Counted from the stretch's first letter, positions 8,532-18,373 are shown. The stretch: 64,000 nt of DNA from Bradyrhizobium sp. SZCCT0148 (GCF_018129985.1 NZ_JAFCKT010000005.1:310001-374000); one strand, 5' to 3'. The notes: generated by a model from the letters alone, not told the origin. A program made the numbers and translations.

Positions 8532-9524
8532 ATGACCATGCGCATCACCATCCTCTTCGGCGGCTCCAACCGGGAGCGTCTGGTCTCGGTCGCCTCGGCG
8601 CAGGCGCTGCATCACGCATTGCCCGAGGCCGATCTCTGGTGGTGGGACGTCGAGGACAAGGTGCATGTGGTGCAGTCCAAGCAACTTCTCGAACATGCCC
8701 GCCCCTTCGAGGATGAGTTCAAGCCGGGCACATCGGGCATCCCGTTGGCGCAGGCGCTCGACCAGGCCAAGGCTGAAAACCGCGTGCTGGTGCTCGGCCT
8801 GCATGGCGGACGTGCCGAGAACGGCGAACTGCAAGTGATGTGCGAGGCGCGCGGCGTGCCGTTCACCGGCTCGGGCTCGGCCTCCTCTCACCTGGCCTTC
8901 GACAAGATCGCGGCCAAGCATTTCGCCGCGCTCGGCGGGGTGACGCCGCCGGCCAACATTGCGCTCGACAACATCGACGAGGCCTTTGCCGAGTACGGCA
9001 GGCTGATCGCAAAGCCGGCGAGGGACGGCTCGAGCTACGGCCTGATCTTCGTCAATGCCAAGCAGGATCTCGTCGCCGTCCGGAGCGCGGCCAAGCATGA
9101 AGAGTATGTGATCGAGCCCTATATCGCCGGCGTCGAGGCGACCTGCGGCGTGCTGGAGCGTACCGATGGTTCGATCATCTCGCTGCCGCCGATCGAGATC
9201 ATTCCGGGCGAGGGCAACTTCGACTACGCCGCGAAATATCTGCTGAAGTCGACCCAGGAGATCTGCCCCGGGCGTTTTTCACCCGAGATCACCGCTGCGC
9301 TGAAGGCTCAGGCGATGCTGGCGCACCGCGCGATGTCCTGCACCGGCTATTCCCGGTCGGACTTCATCGTCTCGGACAGAGGCCTCGTTTATCTCGAAAC
9401 CAACACGTTGCCGGGGCTGACCAAGTCCTCGCTCTACCCTAAGGCGCTGAAAGCCGAGGGCATCGAGTTCGTCGACTTCCTGCGGGGCCTGGTCGAGCTC
9501 GCCGGGCGCGGGGTTCGAAAATAA
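8532..9524 (+). CDS. ddl: D-alanine--D-alanine ligase, somewhat divergent (ATP-grasp)
   Basis: Ddl makes the D-Ala-D-Ala dipeptide used by MurF. From the ATG at 8532 the protein is 330 residues. It has the N-terminal GGSNRER (the active-site Glu retained, the following Glu replaced by Leu), KPARDGSSYGL, IEPYIAGVEATCGVL, an IIPGEGNFDYAAKY stretch, and the metal-binding end LETNTLPGLT. These order as in Ddl enzymes but differ from textbook Ddl at several points. The frame is open up to 8466, but that part reads through a decayed palindromic repeat, so the later ATG (8532 or 8538) is preferred. Position in the dcw cluster supports the role. Confidence 0.88.
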   Translation: MTMRITILFGGSNRERLVSVASAQALHHALPEADLWWWDVEDKVHVVQSKQLLEHARPFEDEFKPGTSGIPLAQALDQAKAENRVLVLGLHGGRAENGELQVMCEARGVPFTGSGSASSHLAFDKIAAKHFAALGGVTPPANIALDNIDEAFAEYGRLIAKPARDGSSYGLIFVNAKQDLVAVRSAAKHEEYVIEPYIAGVEATCGVLERTDGSIISLPPIEIIPGEGNFDYAAKYLLKSTQEICPGRFSPEITAALKAQAMLAHRAMSCTGYSRSDFIVSDRGLVYLETNTLPGLTKSSLYPKALKAEGIEFVDFLRGLVELAGRGVRK

Positions 9525-9872
9525 TTAGGACTGGTTAACGGCCAAACGGTCGAAACGGCCCAGTTTGGGGCCCAAAACCGGTAAAATGCCGGTCATCGCG
9601 GCATAAATGCCTCACATGGCGGGGCAAAAAGCATTCCGCGTTAACGAACTTTACCTTTTGTTTACCAGGACGTCCGAAGGTTAACGCTGGCGGCGCATAT
9701 GGCGTTTGGCTGCCGGCGCGCGAGCTGTTGTGGGTGATGTCACCTCCAGCGCACGCTTTAGTGGGGAAGGGCTTCATCTGCTGAAGACCAGCACCCGGCC
9801 CGGCAAGACCGAGACGTCATGTTCGCCAGGACCCGCGCGATGTCGCGGGCAAACTGTTGACGAGCTCGTGCA
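9525..9872 (+). promoter_or_regulatory. 348-base gap before ftsQ with TTAACG motifs, probable internal promoter region
   Basis: No convincing gene is seen here. The stretch has three TTAACG motifs at 9535, 9641 and 9681 and two TTTACC motifs at 9650 and 9661, which resemble half-sites of the cell-cycle regulator CtrA (TTAA-type). A full TTAA-N7-TTAA site is not present. Control of ftsQAZ from this gap is an inference from the gap length in an otherwise tight cluster. Confidence 0.4.
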
Positions 9873-10889
9873 ATGGATGGAGCAGGAAGCCTCACCCGGT
9901 CGCTTTTCAGATCGCTGAGGCCCCAAGCTGACCTGAAGGCGGCCGCTGTCGGAGCGGTCGTGCTTCTGCGCGAGTGGCTGCAGGACAGGCGTGACGAGAA
10001 GCGCGCGGCCGCCAAAGACAAGATCAAGGCCAAGGCCGTCGTCGAGCGCGAGCCGCCGCCGCGCGTCGTCGCGCTGATCGAGCGCTATGCGCCGCGCCGG
10101 GTCGGGATCACCATGACCGTGCTGCTGCTGATCGGAAGCTGCGGTTTCGGCATCGTCAAGGGCGGCCATCTCCAGGATTTCATCACCGCGGTCAGCGATG
10201 CCCGCAACGCGCTGGCCAATTCCGCGGGCTTCCGCATCACCTCCGTCGTGATCAACGGCCGCAAGCAGCTCAGCCAGGACGAGATCCTGGCGATCGGCGG
10301 CGTCAGCGGCCGTTCCTCGCTGCTGTTCCTCGATGCCGACGGCGTGCGCGACAAGCTCAAGGCCAATCCGTGGATTGCGGACGCAACCGTGCTGAAGCTC
10401 TATCCGGGCCAGCTGATGATCGAGCTCACCGAGCGCAAGGCGTTCGCGCTGTGGCAGGAGGCCGGCCGGCTCTCTGTCATCGCCGATGACGGCGCCGTGC
10501 TCGAGCCCTATGTGTCTCGGCGCTTCCTGTCGCTGCCGCTCGTGGTGGGCAAGGGCGCCGACACCCAGGCCCGCGATTTCCTCGCTCTGCTGGCGCGTTA
10601 TCCGCAGGTCAATGCGATTACCAAGGCCGCGATCTTCGTCGGCGAGCGCCGCTGGAACCTGAGGCTCAAGGACGGTCTCGACATCCGTCTGCCCGAACAG
10701 GACGTCGGCAATGCGCTGGCGATGCTCTCCAAGCTCGACAAGGAGGACAGGCTGTTCTCGCGCGACATCGTCGCCGTCGACATGCGCCTGCCCGATCGCC
10801 TGGTGGTGCAGCTGTCCGAGGACGCCGCCAAGGCGCGCGAGGAGCTGTTCAAGGACAAGAAGAAAAAGAAGGCCGGGGATTCCGCATGA
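9873..10889 (+). CDS. ftsQ: Cell division protein FtsQ
   Basis: FtsQ is a bitopic inner membrane protein that links early and late divisome parts. The 338-residue product has a long basic cytoplasmic N-terminus, one membrane segment at about residues 75-95, and a periplasmic POTRA domain beginning around residue 115 (FRITSVVINGRKQLSQDEILAIGG), followed by the FtsQ-type beta domain (IADDGAVL, RRWNLRLKDGLDIRLPE). The C-terminus is Lys-rich. The final TGA overlaps the ftsA ATG as ATGA, so the two are likely translated together. Confidence 0.94.
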   Translation: MDGAGSLTRSLFRSLRPQADLKAAAVGAVVLLREWLQDRRDEKRAAAKDKIKAKAVVEREPPPRVVALIERYAPRRVGITMTVLLLIGSCGFGIVKGGHLQDFITAVSDARNALANSAGFRITSVVINGRKQLSQDEILAIGGVSGRSSLLFLDADGVRDKLKANPWIADATVLKLYPGQLMIELTERKAFALWQEAGRLSVIADDGAVLEPYVSRRFLSLPLVVGKGADTQARDFLALLARYPQVNAITKAAIFVGERRWNLRLKDGLDIRLPEQDVGNALAMLSKLDKEDRLFSRDIVAVDMRLPDRLVVQLSEDAAKAREELFKDKKKKKAGDSA

Positions 10890-12208
10890 CCGGTCTCGAT
10901 CGCACCCAGACGCCGAAGACGCGCCCGATGCCGCACAAGCGCGGCGGACTCGTCGCCTGTCTCGACATCGGCACCAGCAAGATCGCCTGCATGATCGCGC
11001 GGCTGAAGCCGTCGCCGCCAAGCGAAGCGCTGCGCGGCCGCACCCATGCGGTGGAATTGATCGGCTACAGCCAGATCCAGTCGCGCGGCATGAAAGCCGG
11101 CGCGGTGATCGATCTCGGCGAATGCGAGCAGGCGGTCCGCCAGGCGGTCGCGCTCGCGGAAAAAATGGCCAAGGTGCGGGTCGAGTCCGTGCTGCTCTCG
11201 GTCTCCGGCGGCCGGCTCTCCGGCCAGCTGGTCGAGGCCGCCGCCGACATCCGCGGTGGCGCCGTGACCCAGGCCGATGTCAGCCGCGTCACCTCCACCG
11301 GCATGCGTCACGCCACCGGCGAAGGCCGCACCGTGCTGCATGCGCTGCCGGTCGGCTACACGCTCGACGGCGTCAAGGGCATCCGCGACCCGCGCGGCAT
11401 GGTTGCCCATCAATTCGGTGTCGACATGAACGTCGTCACCTGCGACGCCACGGTGGCGCGGAACCTGATGCTGGCGGTGGAACGTTGCCACATCAATGTC
11501 GAAGCCATGGCGGCGAGCGCCTATGTTGCCGGTTTGTCGGTGCTGACCGACGACGAAGCCGATTTGGGCGCTGCTGTCGTCGAGATGGGTGCCGGCACCA
11601 CGACGATCGCCGTTTATTCCGGCGGCCGTTTCGTTCATGCGGCGGGTTTTGCGGTCGGCGGGCAACACATCACGATGGATCTCGCGCGCGGACTCTCCGC
11701 GACCATTGCCGATGCCGAGCGAATCAAGACGTTATACGGCACCGTCATCACCGGCGGATCGGACTCGCGTGAGCTGATGTCTGTGCCGACAGCCGGTGAC
11801 GAGCAGGATCTGCCGCAGATCGTTTCCCGCGCCACCATCGCCAACATCGTCAAGCACCGTGCCGAGGAAGTCTTCGAAATGGTTCGGGACAAGCTGAAGG
11901 ATTCGCCCTTCGCCTCAGAGCCCAACGGCCGCGTCGTGCTCTCGGGCGGCGCCTCGCAGCTGACCGGCCTCGCCGAGCTCGGCACCCAGATTCTCGGCCG
12001 GCCCGTCCGGGTCGGACGTCCGCTCGGCTTCGGCCGGCTGCCCAACGAGGCGAAGAACGCCGCGTTCGCGGTGCCGGCCGGACTCCTCGTCTACCCGCAA
12101 TATGTTCACCACGAACATGTCGAACCGCGGCATACGCGGCAGCAGGTCAAGACAGGGACCGGCGGTTATTTCGGAAAGGTCGGACGATGGCTACGCGAGG
12201 GCTTCTGA
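10886..12208 (+). CDS. ftsA: Cell division protein FtsA
   Basis: FtsA is an actin-like ATPase that tethers FtsZ filaments to the inner membrane. The 440-residue protein has the N-terminal ATPase loop CLDIGTSKIACMIA, the FtsA-specific 1C subdomain region (VLLSVSGGRLSG), the second phosphate loop VEMGAGTTTIAVYSGG, and the adenosine motif VLSGGASQLTGLAELG. The C-terminus GKVGRWLREGF fits an amphipathic membrane-targeting helix. It starts inside the ftsQ stop and is followed 87 bases later by ftsZ. Confidence 0.97.
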   Translation: MTGLDRTQTPKTRPMPHKRGGLVACLDIGTSKIACMIARLKPSPPSEALRGRTHAVELIGYSQIQSRGMKAGAVIDLGECEQAVRQAVALAEKMAKVRVESVLLSVSGGRLSGQLVEAAADIRGGAVTQADVSRVTSTGMRHATGEGRTVLHALPVGYTLDGVKGIRDPRGMVAHQFGVDMNVVTCDATVARNLMLAVERCHINVEAMAASAYVAGLSVLTDDEADLGAAVVEMGAGTTTIAVYSGGRFVHAAGFAVGGQHITMDLARGLSATIADAERIKTLYGTVITGGSDSRELMSVPTAGDEQDLPQIVSRATIANIVKHRAEEVFEMVRDKLKDSPFASEPNGRVVLSGGASQLTGLAELGTQILGRPVRVGRPLGFGRLPNEAKNAAFAVPAGLLVYPQYVHHEHVEPRHTRQQVKTGTGGYFGKVGRWLREGF

Positions 12209-12295
12209 TGACTGATTTCCGCAATTCCCGATTTTCACCAACTCCCGCGGCCGCCGGCCGGGGCGAACCCACGCGCACGTGATCGAGAGGCAAAC

Positions 12296-14089
12296 ATGAC
12301 CATCAGCATCAATGTTCCTGATATTCACGAGTTGAAGCCCCGGATCACCGTGTTCGGCGTCGGCGGCGCCGGTGGCAACGCCGTCAATAACATGATCACG
12401 GCGGGCCTCCAGGGCGTCGACTTCGTGGTCGCCAACACCGACGCGCAGGCGCTGACGATGTCGAAGGCGCAGCGCATCGTGCAGATGGGCACCGTGGTCA
12501 CGCAAGGCCTCGGCGCAGGTTCGCAGCCGAACGTCGGCGCCACCGCGGCGGAAGAGGTGATCGACGAGCTGCGCGACCATCTCTCCGGCGCCAACATGGT
12601 GTTCGTCACCGCCGGCATGGGCGGCGGCACCGGCACCGGTGCTGCTCCCGTCATCGCCAGGATCGCGCGCGACATGGGCATCCTTACCGTCGGCGTCGTG
12701 ACCAAGCCGTTCCACTTCGAGGGCGCCCGCCGCATGCGTACGGCTGAAGCCGGCATCGCCGAGCTTCACAAGGTCGTGGATACGCTCCTGATCATCCCGA
12801 ACCAGAACCTGTTCAGGGTCGCCAACGAGAAGACCACCTTCGCCGACGCTTTCGCGATGGCCGACCAGGTGCTCTATTCCGGCGTTGCCTGCATCACCGA
12901 CCTGATGGTCAAGGAAGGCCTGATCAATCTCGACTTCGCCGACGTGAGAGCGGTGATGAAGGAGATGGGTAAGGCGATGATGGGCACGGGCGAGGCTTCC
13001 GGAGACAAGCGCGCACTGACTGCCGCTGAAGCCGCTATTGCCAATCCGCTGATCGACGACAGCTCGATGAAGGGCGCCAAGGGCCTTCTCATCTCCATTA
13101 CCGGCGGCAAGGACCTCACGCTGTTCGAGGTTGACGAAGCCGCAACCCGCATCCGCGAGGAGGTCGACCAGGACGCCAACATCATCGTCGGCGCCACCTT
13201 CGACGAAGCGCTCGACGGCCTGATCCGCGTTTCCGTCGTTGCCACCGGCATCGAGCAGGCCGCGATCGCCCGCAATAGCCAGGCCACCAGTGCTCCGGTT
13301 GCCAACGCGGCGCCGCAGGCGCAGCAGGCTCCCGCAGCTCCGGCCGTCGCCGCCGAGAGCCGTCTTGCCGACCTGACCGCGCGGCTCCGCGCCGACAATC
13401 AGCGCATGGCTGAGCGCGCCCAGAAGCTGGAGGGCCAGATTCCGGCCGCCGCTGCCGCCGCGCCGATGGCGCCCCGTCCGAATGTCGAGCGCGCCGCGCT
13501 CGCCGCCATCGCCGCCGCCGTTGCGGAAGTCCCGCAGGCTCCGGCGCCGACGCAGACCTATGGCGACGTCACCGTGCGCCCGATCGCGCAGAAGCCGACG
13601 CTATTCCCGGAGCCCGACATGGCCCCGGTCGCGGTGCAGGAGCCGATGACGCCGGAAAACTTCATCCCGCCGCAGGCCGAGCGTGCGCCGGTTCGTGCAC
13701 CGCGGATGCCGCGCCTCGAGGAACTGCCGATGCCGGCCCAGGCCGAGATTCGCCAGGCCCGCGGCGAGGTCGAGGACGAAACCCCGCAGAAGACCCGCCT
13801 GTCGTTGCTGCAGCGCCTTGCCAATGTCGGCCTCGGCCGTCGTGACGAGGAGAGCGAGCCGCCGGTCGCCGCCCGCACTGCCGGTCCCGCGATGCCGCCG
13901 CTGCCCGAGCGCCGGCAGCAGAAGACCGTGGCGCAGCAGATCGCATCGAGCGACCCGGTATCTGAGTATGCCCGTCGTCCCGCGCCGCAGGGGCTGGACA
14001 TGCACGGCCGTCCCGCGCCTGTTGCGCCGGCGCCACAGGGCGACGACCATCTTGATATCCCGGCCTTCCTGCGGCGGCAGGCGACCTGA
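12296..14089 (+). CDS. ftsZ: Cell division protein FtsZ with long C-terminal linker
   Basis: FtsZ is the tubulin-like GTPase that forms the cytokinetic ring. The GTPase core covers about residues 14-325 with GGAGGNAVNNM and the tubulin signature GGGTGTG at residues 109-115. After it comes a linker of about 250 residues rich in Ala, Pro, Gln and Arg, then the conserved C-terminal peptide LDIPAFLRRQ, which binds FtsA and other partners. At 597 residues it is much longer than the roughly 380 of E. coli, as is typical of rhizobial FtsZ. A strong terminator follows. Confidence 0.98.
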   Translation: MTISINVPDIHELKPRITVFGVGGAGGNAVNNMITAGLQGVDFVVANTDAQALTMSKAQRIVQMGTVVTQGLGAGSQPNVGATAAEEVIDELRDHLSGANMVFVTAGMGGGTGTGAAPVIARIARDMGILTVGVVTKPFHFEGARRMRTAEAGIAELHKVVDTLLIIPNQNLFRVANEKTTFADAFAMADQVLYSGVACITDLMVKEGLINLDFADVRAVMKEMGKAMMGTGEASGDKRALTAAEAAIANPLIDDSSMKGAKGLLISITGGKDLTLFEVDEAATRIREEVDQDANIIVGATFDEALDGLIRVSVVATGIEQAAIARNSQATSAPVANAAPQAQQAPAAPAVAAESRLADLTARLRADNQRMAERAQKLEGQIPAAAAAAPMAPRPNVERAALAAIAAAVAEVPQAPAPTQTYGDVTVRPIAQKPTLFPEPDMAPVAVQEPMTPENFIPPQAERAPVRAPRMPRLEELPMPAQAEIRQARGEVEDETPQKTRLSLLQRLANVGLGRRDEESEPPVAARTAGPAMPPLPERRQQKTVAQQIASSDPVSEYARRPAPQGLDMHGRPAPVAPAPQGDDHLDIPAFLRRQAT

Positions 14090-14115
14090 GGATTGTTACA
14101 ATAAGGCAGACGAAA

Positions 14116-14148
14116 AAAGGTCCCGGCAGCAAGCTTGCCGGGACCTTT
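14116..14148 (+). terminator. Intrinsic terminator after ftsZ
   Basis: A perfect 13-base stem (14116-14128 with 14136-14148, AAAGGTCCCGGCA and its reverse complement) closes a 7-base loop and runs into TTTCCTTTT. The A run before and T-rich run after make it a likely two-way terminator. It separates the dcw operon from lpxC. Confidence 0.9.
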
Positions 14149-14449
14149 CCTTTTGTGCCGCGCATGTCCGGATTGCACGGTCAAGCAACTGATTTTAAAT
14201 CATTAATTACGTGTTTGGGTGTTCAGTCTAAGTGCCGGAAACGCCCGAAACCTCGACATAATTTGGTTAAGCCTTGGCGCGAATACGGCAGGTTTGGGGT
14301 AACAATCGGTAAAAAAGCGTGAGTTGGCGCTGTTTGAGGCAGTGACTATGGTTTGCCGTGACTTGGGGATACGGATTCGCGAGCGTCGGCAGTGGCCGGC
14401 CAAGTGGTTGCGTATAAGTCGCAGTGGGTCGTAGTGGGGCGGGTTCCTG
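14149..14449 (+). promoter_or_regulatory. lpxC leader region
   Basis: No gene is supported in this 300-base stretch. It is more AT-rich than its surroundings (TTTTAAATCATTAATTACG at about 14193-14211) and probably holds the lpxC promoter, since it lies between a strong terminator and the lpxC start. No clear -35/-10 pair was settled on. Confidence 0.45.
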
Positions 14450-15412
14450 ATGAAATTTAGCCGGCAAACAACGCTTCGTGCGCAAGCCTCTGTGGCAGGC
14501 GTGGGCGTTCATTCCGGTCTTCCCGTCACTCTTACCCTTGGGCCTGCGCCTGTCGACGCGGGTTTTGTTTTTGTCCGCACCGGCCTCGAGGGAAGTGATC
14601 GCGAAGTTCAGGCGACCGCCGAGCAGGTGATCGCGACCGATTTCGCCACCGTCCTCGGTGACCGTGCCGGTCCGCTGGTGTCCACAGCCGAGCACGTGCT
14701 TGCTGCACTGCGGGGCATGGGTGTCGACAACGCCACGATCGAGATCGACGGTCCGGAAGTGCCGATCATGGACGGCAGCGCCGCAGCCTTCATTGCGGCG
14801 ATCGACCAGGCCGGCATCGTGACTCAGCCGGCACAGCGCCGCTTCATTCAGGTTTTGAAGCCGATCTCGGTCAAGATCGGCGACTCCTTCGGCGAGATCA
14901 GGCCCTACGCCAACGGGTTCTGCGTCGAGGTCGAGATCGATTTCACCAACCCCGTCATCGGCCAGCAGGCTTATGCCTTCGACCTCAATCCGGAGCGTTT
15001 CCGCCGCGAAGTCGGCCGGGCCCGGACCTTCGGTCTGATGTGCGACGTCGCCCGGCTCTGGAGCGCGGGCTATGCCCTCGGCGCTTCCTTCGACAACACG
15101 GTCGTGTTCGACGACGAGCGGCTGCTCAACACCGAGGGCCTGCGCTACGCCGATGAATGCGCCCGCCACAAGGTGCTGGACGTGATCGGCGACCTCGCCT
15201 TGGCCGGCCTGCCGCTGCTGGGCGCCTATCGCTCGGTGCGTGGCGGCCACAAGCTCAACCATGCTGTCCTGACCGCGCTGCTCGCCGATCGTACCGCCTG
15301 GCGGGTGGTCGAGGGTGAGGCGGCCCGTCGTACCACGCGTCCCGTGGGCGAAGTCGGCGGTGGTATCGTCGGCGGCCGGATCGCCGCGGCTTACGGGCCG
15401 GACGTATCCTGA
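14450..15412 (+). CDS. lpxC: UDP-3-O-acyl-N-acetylglucosamine deacetylase
   Basis: LpxC carries out the committed zinc-dependent deacetylation step of lipid A synthesis. The 320-residue protein shows the zinc site in the expected order: STAEHVLAAL with Glu81 and His82, RHKVLDVIGDL with His240 and Asp244, and the catalytic His267 in GGHKLNH. The N-terminal GVGVHSGLPV loop and the MDGSAAAF motif are also typical. Length is close to the usual 305. It follows ftsZ, as in many Gram-negative dcw clusters. Confidence 0.97.
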   Translation: MKFSRQTTLRAQASVAGVGVHSGLPVTLTLGPAPVDAGFVFVRTGLEGSDREVQATAEQVIATDFATVLGDRAGPLVSTAEHVLAALRGMGVDNATIEIDGPEVPIMDGSAAAFIAAIDQAGIVTQPAQRRFIQVLKPISVKIGDSFGEIRPYANGFCVEVEIDFTNPVIGQQAYAFDLNPERFRREVGRARTFGLMCDVARLWSAGYALGASFDNTVVFDDERLLNTEGLRYADECARHKVLDVIGDLALAGLPLLGAYRSVRGGHKLNHAVLTALLADRTAWRVVEGEAARRTTRPVGEVGGGIVGGRIAAAYGPDVS

Positions 15413-15657
15413 ACGGAGCTAGTGCCGCGGACCTCAGGCAGCGGCTGACACCGGGAAACTCCTGGTAACCATGATTGGCTAGCATTGCGGCAAGTTCGCC
15501 TTAATCCGGGCGAAATGCCTGCCTATCCGTTTGGTTAAAGATCGCTTTTCGGATACATCGGCGTGGTCGCATGGCAGGCACCACGGTTACATTTCGCGCC
15601 CATGACGGGGTTCATGGGCCGGCGGCACCGCATCACAGGGCGTCAGGGCTTCAACTC

Positions 15658-16548
15658 ATGTCGGCACAGCGTATGACGCGCGGATATTTCTCGGTCTCGT
15701 CGCGAGCCCGTCGGCTGCTTCACGCCGCCACCTTCGTGATGCTCGCGCTGCCGCTGGCCGGCTGCGGCACCGGATCGCTGTGGGACAAGTTCACCGCCAA
15801 GGACGACACCTTCGTCGAGGAGCCCGCCGACAAGATCTACAATGAGGGCCTGTACCTCATGAACGAGAAGAAGGACATGAAGGCGGCGAACAAGAAGTTC
15901 GAAGAGGTCGACCGCCAGCATCCTTATTCCGACTGGGCCCGCAAATCGCTGCTGATGTCCGCCTATGCGTCCTACCAGGGCGGCGACTATGACGGCTGCA
16001 TCGGCGCCGCCACGCGTTACGTCACGCTGCATCCCGGCAGCCCGGACGCGGCCTATGCGCAATATCTGATCGCTGCGTCCCATTACGACCAGATCCCGGA
16101 CGTCAGCCGCGACCAGGCCCGCACCGAGAAGGCGATCGCCGCGCTGGAAGAAGTGGTGCGCAAATATCCGAACTCGGAATATGCGACGTCCGCCAAGGCC
16201 AAAATCGAGGGCGCGCGCGACCAGCTTGCCGGCAAGGAAATGAATACCGGCCGCTATTACGCGCAGAAGCGCGACTACACGGCGGCGATCAACCGCTACA
16301 AGACCGTCGTCACGCAGTACCAGACCACCCGCCATGTCGAGGAGGCGCTGTTCCGGCTGACCGAGGCCTATATGGCGATCGGCATCGTCGGCGAGGCGCA
16401 GACCGCGGCGGCCGTGCTTGGGCATAATTTTCCTGACAGCCGCTGGTACAAGGACGCCTATAATCTAGTAAAATCCGGCGGTCTCGAGCCGAGCGAGAAT
16501 CAGGGGTCCTGGATCAGCAAGACCTTCAAGAAGATGGGCCTCGGCTAG
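15658..16548 (+). CDS. bamD: Outer membrane assembly lipoprotein BamD
   Basis: BamD (ComL/YfiO) is the essential lipoprotein of the BAM complex that inserts beta-barrel proteins in the outer membrane. From the ATG at 15658 it is 296 residues with a basic N-terminus, a hydrophobic stretch and the lipobox LPLAGC ending at Cys36. Mature sequence holds TPR-like repeats with the family strings YNEGLYLMNEKKDMKAA, FEEVDRQHPYSDWARKSLLM and KYPNSEYA. An upstream ATG at 15571 would put 29 extra residues before the signal sequence and is less likely. It lies between lpxC and recN. Confidence 0.94.
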   Translation: MSAQRMTRGYFSVSSRARRLLHAATFVMLALPLAGCGTGSLWDKFTAKDDTFVEEPADKIYNEGLYLMNEKKDMKAANKKFEEVDRQHPYSDWARKSLLMSAYASYQGGDYDGCIGAATRYVTLHPGSPDAAYAQYLIAASHYDQIPDVSRDQARTEKAIAALEEVVRKYPNSEYATSAKAKIEGARDQLAGKEMNTGRYYAQKRDYTAAINRYKTVVTQYQTTRHVEEALFRLTEAYMAIGIVGEAQTAAAVLGHNFPDSRWYKDAYNLVKSGGLEPSENQGSWISKTFKKMGLG

Positions 16549-16561
16549 GAAATTTGGTTCC

Positions 16562-18247
16562 ATGCTGGCGCGTCTATCGATCCGCGACATCGTCCTGATC
16601 GAACGGCTCGATATCGAATTCACCACCGGCCTCGCGGTTTTGACCGGAGAGACCGGTGCGGGCAAATCCATCCTGCTCGATGCCTTTGCGCTGGCACTCG
16701 GCGGCCGCGGCGACGCCGGCCTCGTGCGCCACGGCGCCGAGCAGGGGCAGGTCACTGCCGTGTTCGATGTCCCGAAGAACCACCCTGCGACGAAGATCCT
16801 TGCCGAGAACGGTCTGGACGACACGAGTGTCGAAGGGTCATGCGAGATGATTCTCCGCCGCGTGCAGCTCGCCGACGGCCGCACCCGGGCCTTCATCAAC
16901 GACCAGTCGATCAGCGTGCAGACGCTGAAGGCGGTCGGCGCCGCCCTGGTCGAGATCCACGGCCAGCATGACGAGCGCGCGCTGGTCGATGCCGCTACCC
17001 ATCGCCGCCTGCTCGATGCGTTCGCCGGCCTGGAGAAGGACGTCGCCGCGGTCGAAACGCTCTGGGACGCACGCCGCACCGCCAATACTGCGCTGGAGGA
17101 GCATCGCGCCGGCATGGAGCGCGCCGCCCGCGAGGCCGACTATCTGCGCCACGCCTCCGCCGAGCTGAAGCAGCTCGCGCCCAAGGATGGCGAGGAGACT
17201 TCGCTCGCCAACCGCCGCACCACCATGATGCAGGGCGAGAAGATCGCCTCTGATTTGCGCGAGGCGCAGGAGGCTGTCGGTGGTCACCATTCGCCCGTCT
17301 CGACGCTGTCGGCGGCCGTACGCCGGCTGGAACGCCGCGGCGTCAATTCGCCGGCGCTGGTCGAGCCCGCCGTGAAGGCGATCGACGCTGCGATCAACGC
17401 GCTGGAGGAGGCCGACCAGCATCTCCAGGCGGCACTCGCCGCGACCGATTTCGATCCGGCCGAGCTCGAACGCATCGAGGAGCGCCTGTTCGCGCTGAGA
17501 GCGGCCTCACGCAAATATTCGACGCCGGTCGACGGGCTCGCCGCGCTGGCCGCGAAATACGCCGCCGACGTCGTGCTGATCGATGCCGGCGCCTCGCGGC
17601 TGAAAAAGCTGGAGCAGGCCGCGATCGAGGCGGATAGCCGCTATGCCGCCGCAGCCAAGAAGCTGTCGCTGGCGCGGCAGAAATCGGCCGAGAAACTCAA
17701 CAAGGCGGTCAACGCCGAACTGGCGCCGCTCAAGCTCGAACGCGCCAAGTTCATGACCCAGGTCGCGACCGACGAGGCGGCTCCAGGCCCGCAGGGCTTC
17801 GACCGCGTCGAGTTCTGGGTGCAAACCAATCCGGGCACCAAGCCGGGACCCATGATGAAGGTCGCCTCCGGCGGCGAGCTGTCGCGCTTCCTGCTGGCAC
17901 TCAAGGTGGTGCTGTCCGACCGCGGCTCGGCGCCGACGCTGGTGTTCGACGAGATCGACACCGGCGTGGGCGGTGCGGTCGCCGATGCCATCGGCGGGCG
18001 GCTGGCGCGGCTCGCCGGCAAGGTGCAGGTGATGGCCGTGACCCACGCCCCGCAAGTTGCCGCCCGCGCCGACCTGCATTTGCTGATCTCCAAGGACGCC
18101 CTCGACAAGGGCAAGCGCGTCGCCACCCGCGTCAACGCTTTGGCCGCCGACCACCGCCGCGAGGAAATCGCCCGCATGCTGGCCGGCGCCGAAATCACGG
18201 CGGAGGCGAGGGCGGCCGCGGACCGGCTGCTCAAGGCGGCGAGTTAG
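16562..18247 (+). CDS. recN: DNA repair protein RecN
   Basis: RecN is an SMC-like ATPase that acts at DNA double-strand breaks. The 561-residue protein has Walker A GETGAGKS at residues 29-36, the IHGQHDERAL motif, a long helical central region of coiled-coil type with many Ala, Glu and Arg residues, and the C-terminal ABC-type signature GGELSRFLLALKVVL with Walker B TLVFDEIDTGVGG. Length and order match RecN. The start is 13 bases after the bamD stop, so it may be co-transcribed. Confidence 0.97.
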   Translation: MLARLSIRDIVLIERLDIEFTTGLAVLTGETGAGKSILLDAFALALGGRGDAGLVRHGAEQGQVTAVFDVPKNHPATKILAENGLDDTSVEGSCEMILRRVQLADGRTRAFINDQSISVQTLKAVGAALVEIHGQHDERALVDAATHRRLLDAFAGLEKDVAAVETLWDARRTANTALEEHRAGMERAAREADYLRHASAELKQLAPKDGEETSLANRRTTMMQGEKIASDLREAQEAVGGHHSPVSTLSAAVRRLERRGVNSPALVEPAVKAIDAAINALEEADQHLQAALAATDFDPAELERIEERLFALRAASRKYSTPVDGLAALAAKYAADVVLIDAGASRLKKLEQAAIEADSRYAAAAKKLSLARQKSAEKLNKAVNAELAPLKLERAKFMTQVATDEAAPGPQGFDRVEFWVQTNPGTKPGPMMKVASGGELSRFLLALKVVLSDRGSAPTLVFDEIDTGVGGAVADAIGGRLARLAGKVQVMAVTHAPQVAARADLHLLISKDALDKGKRVATRVNALAADHRREEIARMLAGAEITAEARAAADRLLKAAS

Positions 18248-18373
18248 GTTTCGTGTCACGGACGCGCACCGCGAGCCGGGACCCTCGAGGCCGCCTCGTG
18301 CTGCAGAGCATCCGGAGAACAAACAGCCCAACCTGCCTTTACCCTTCCGCCCGCTCCGTCGTATCCAAGCATC

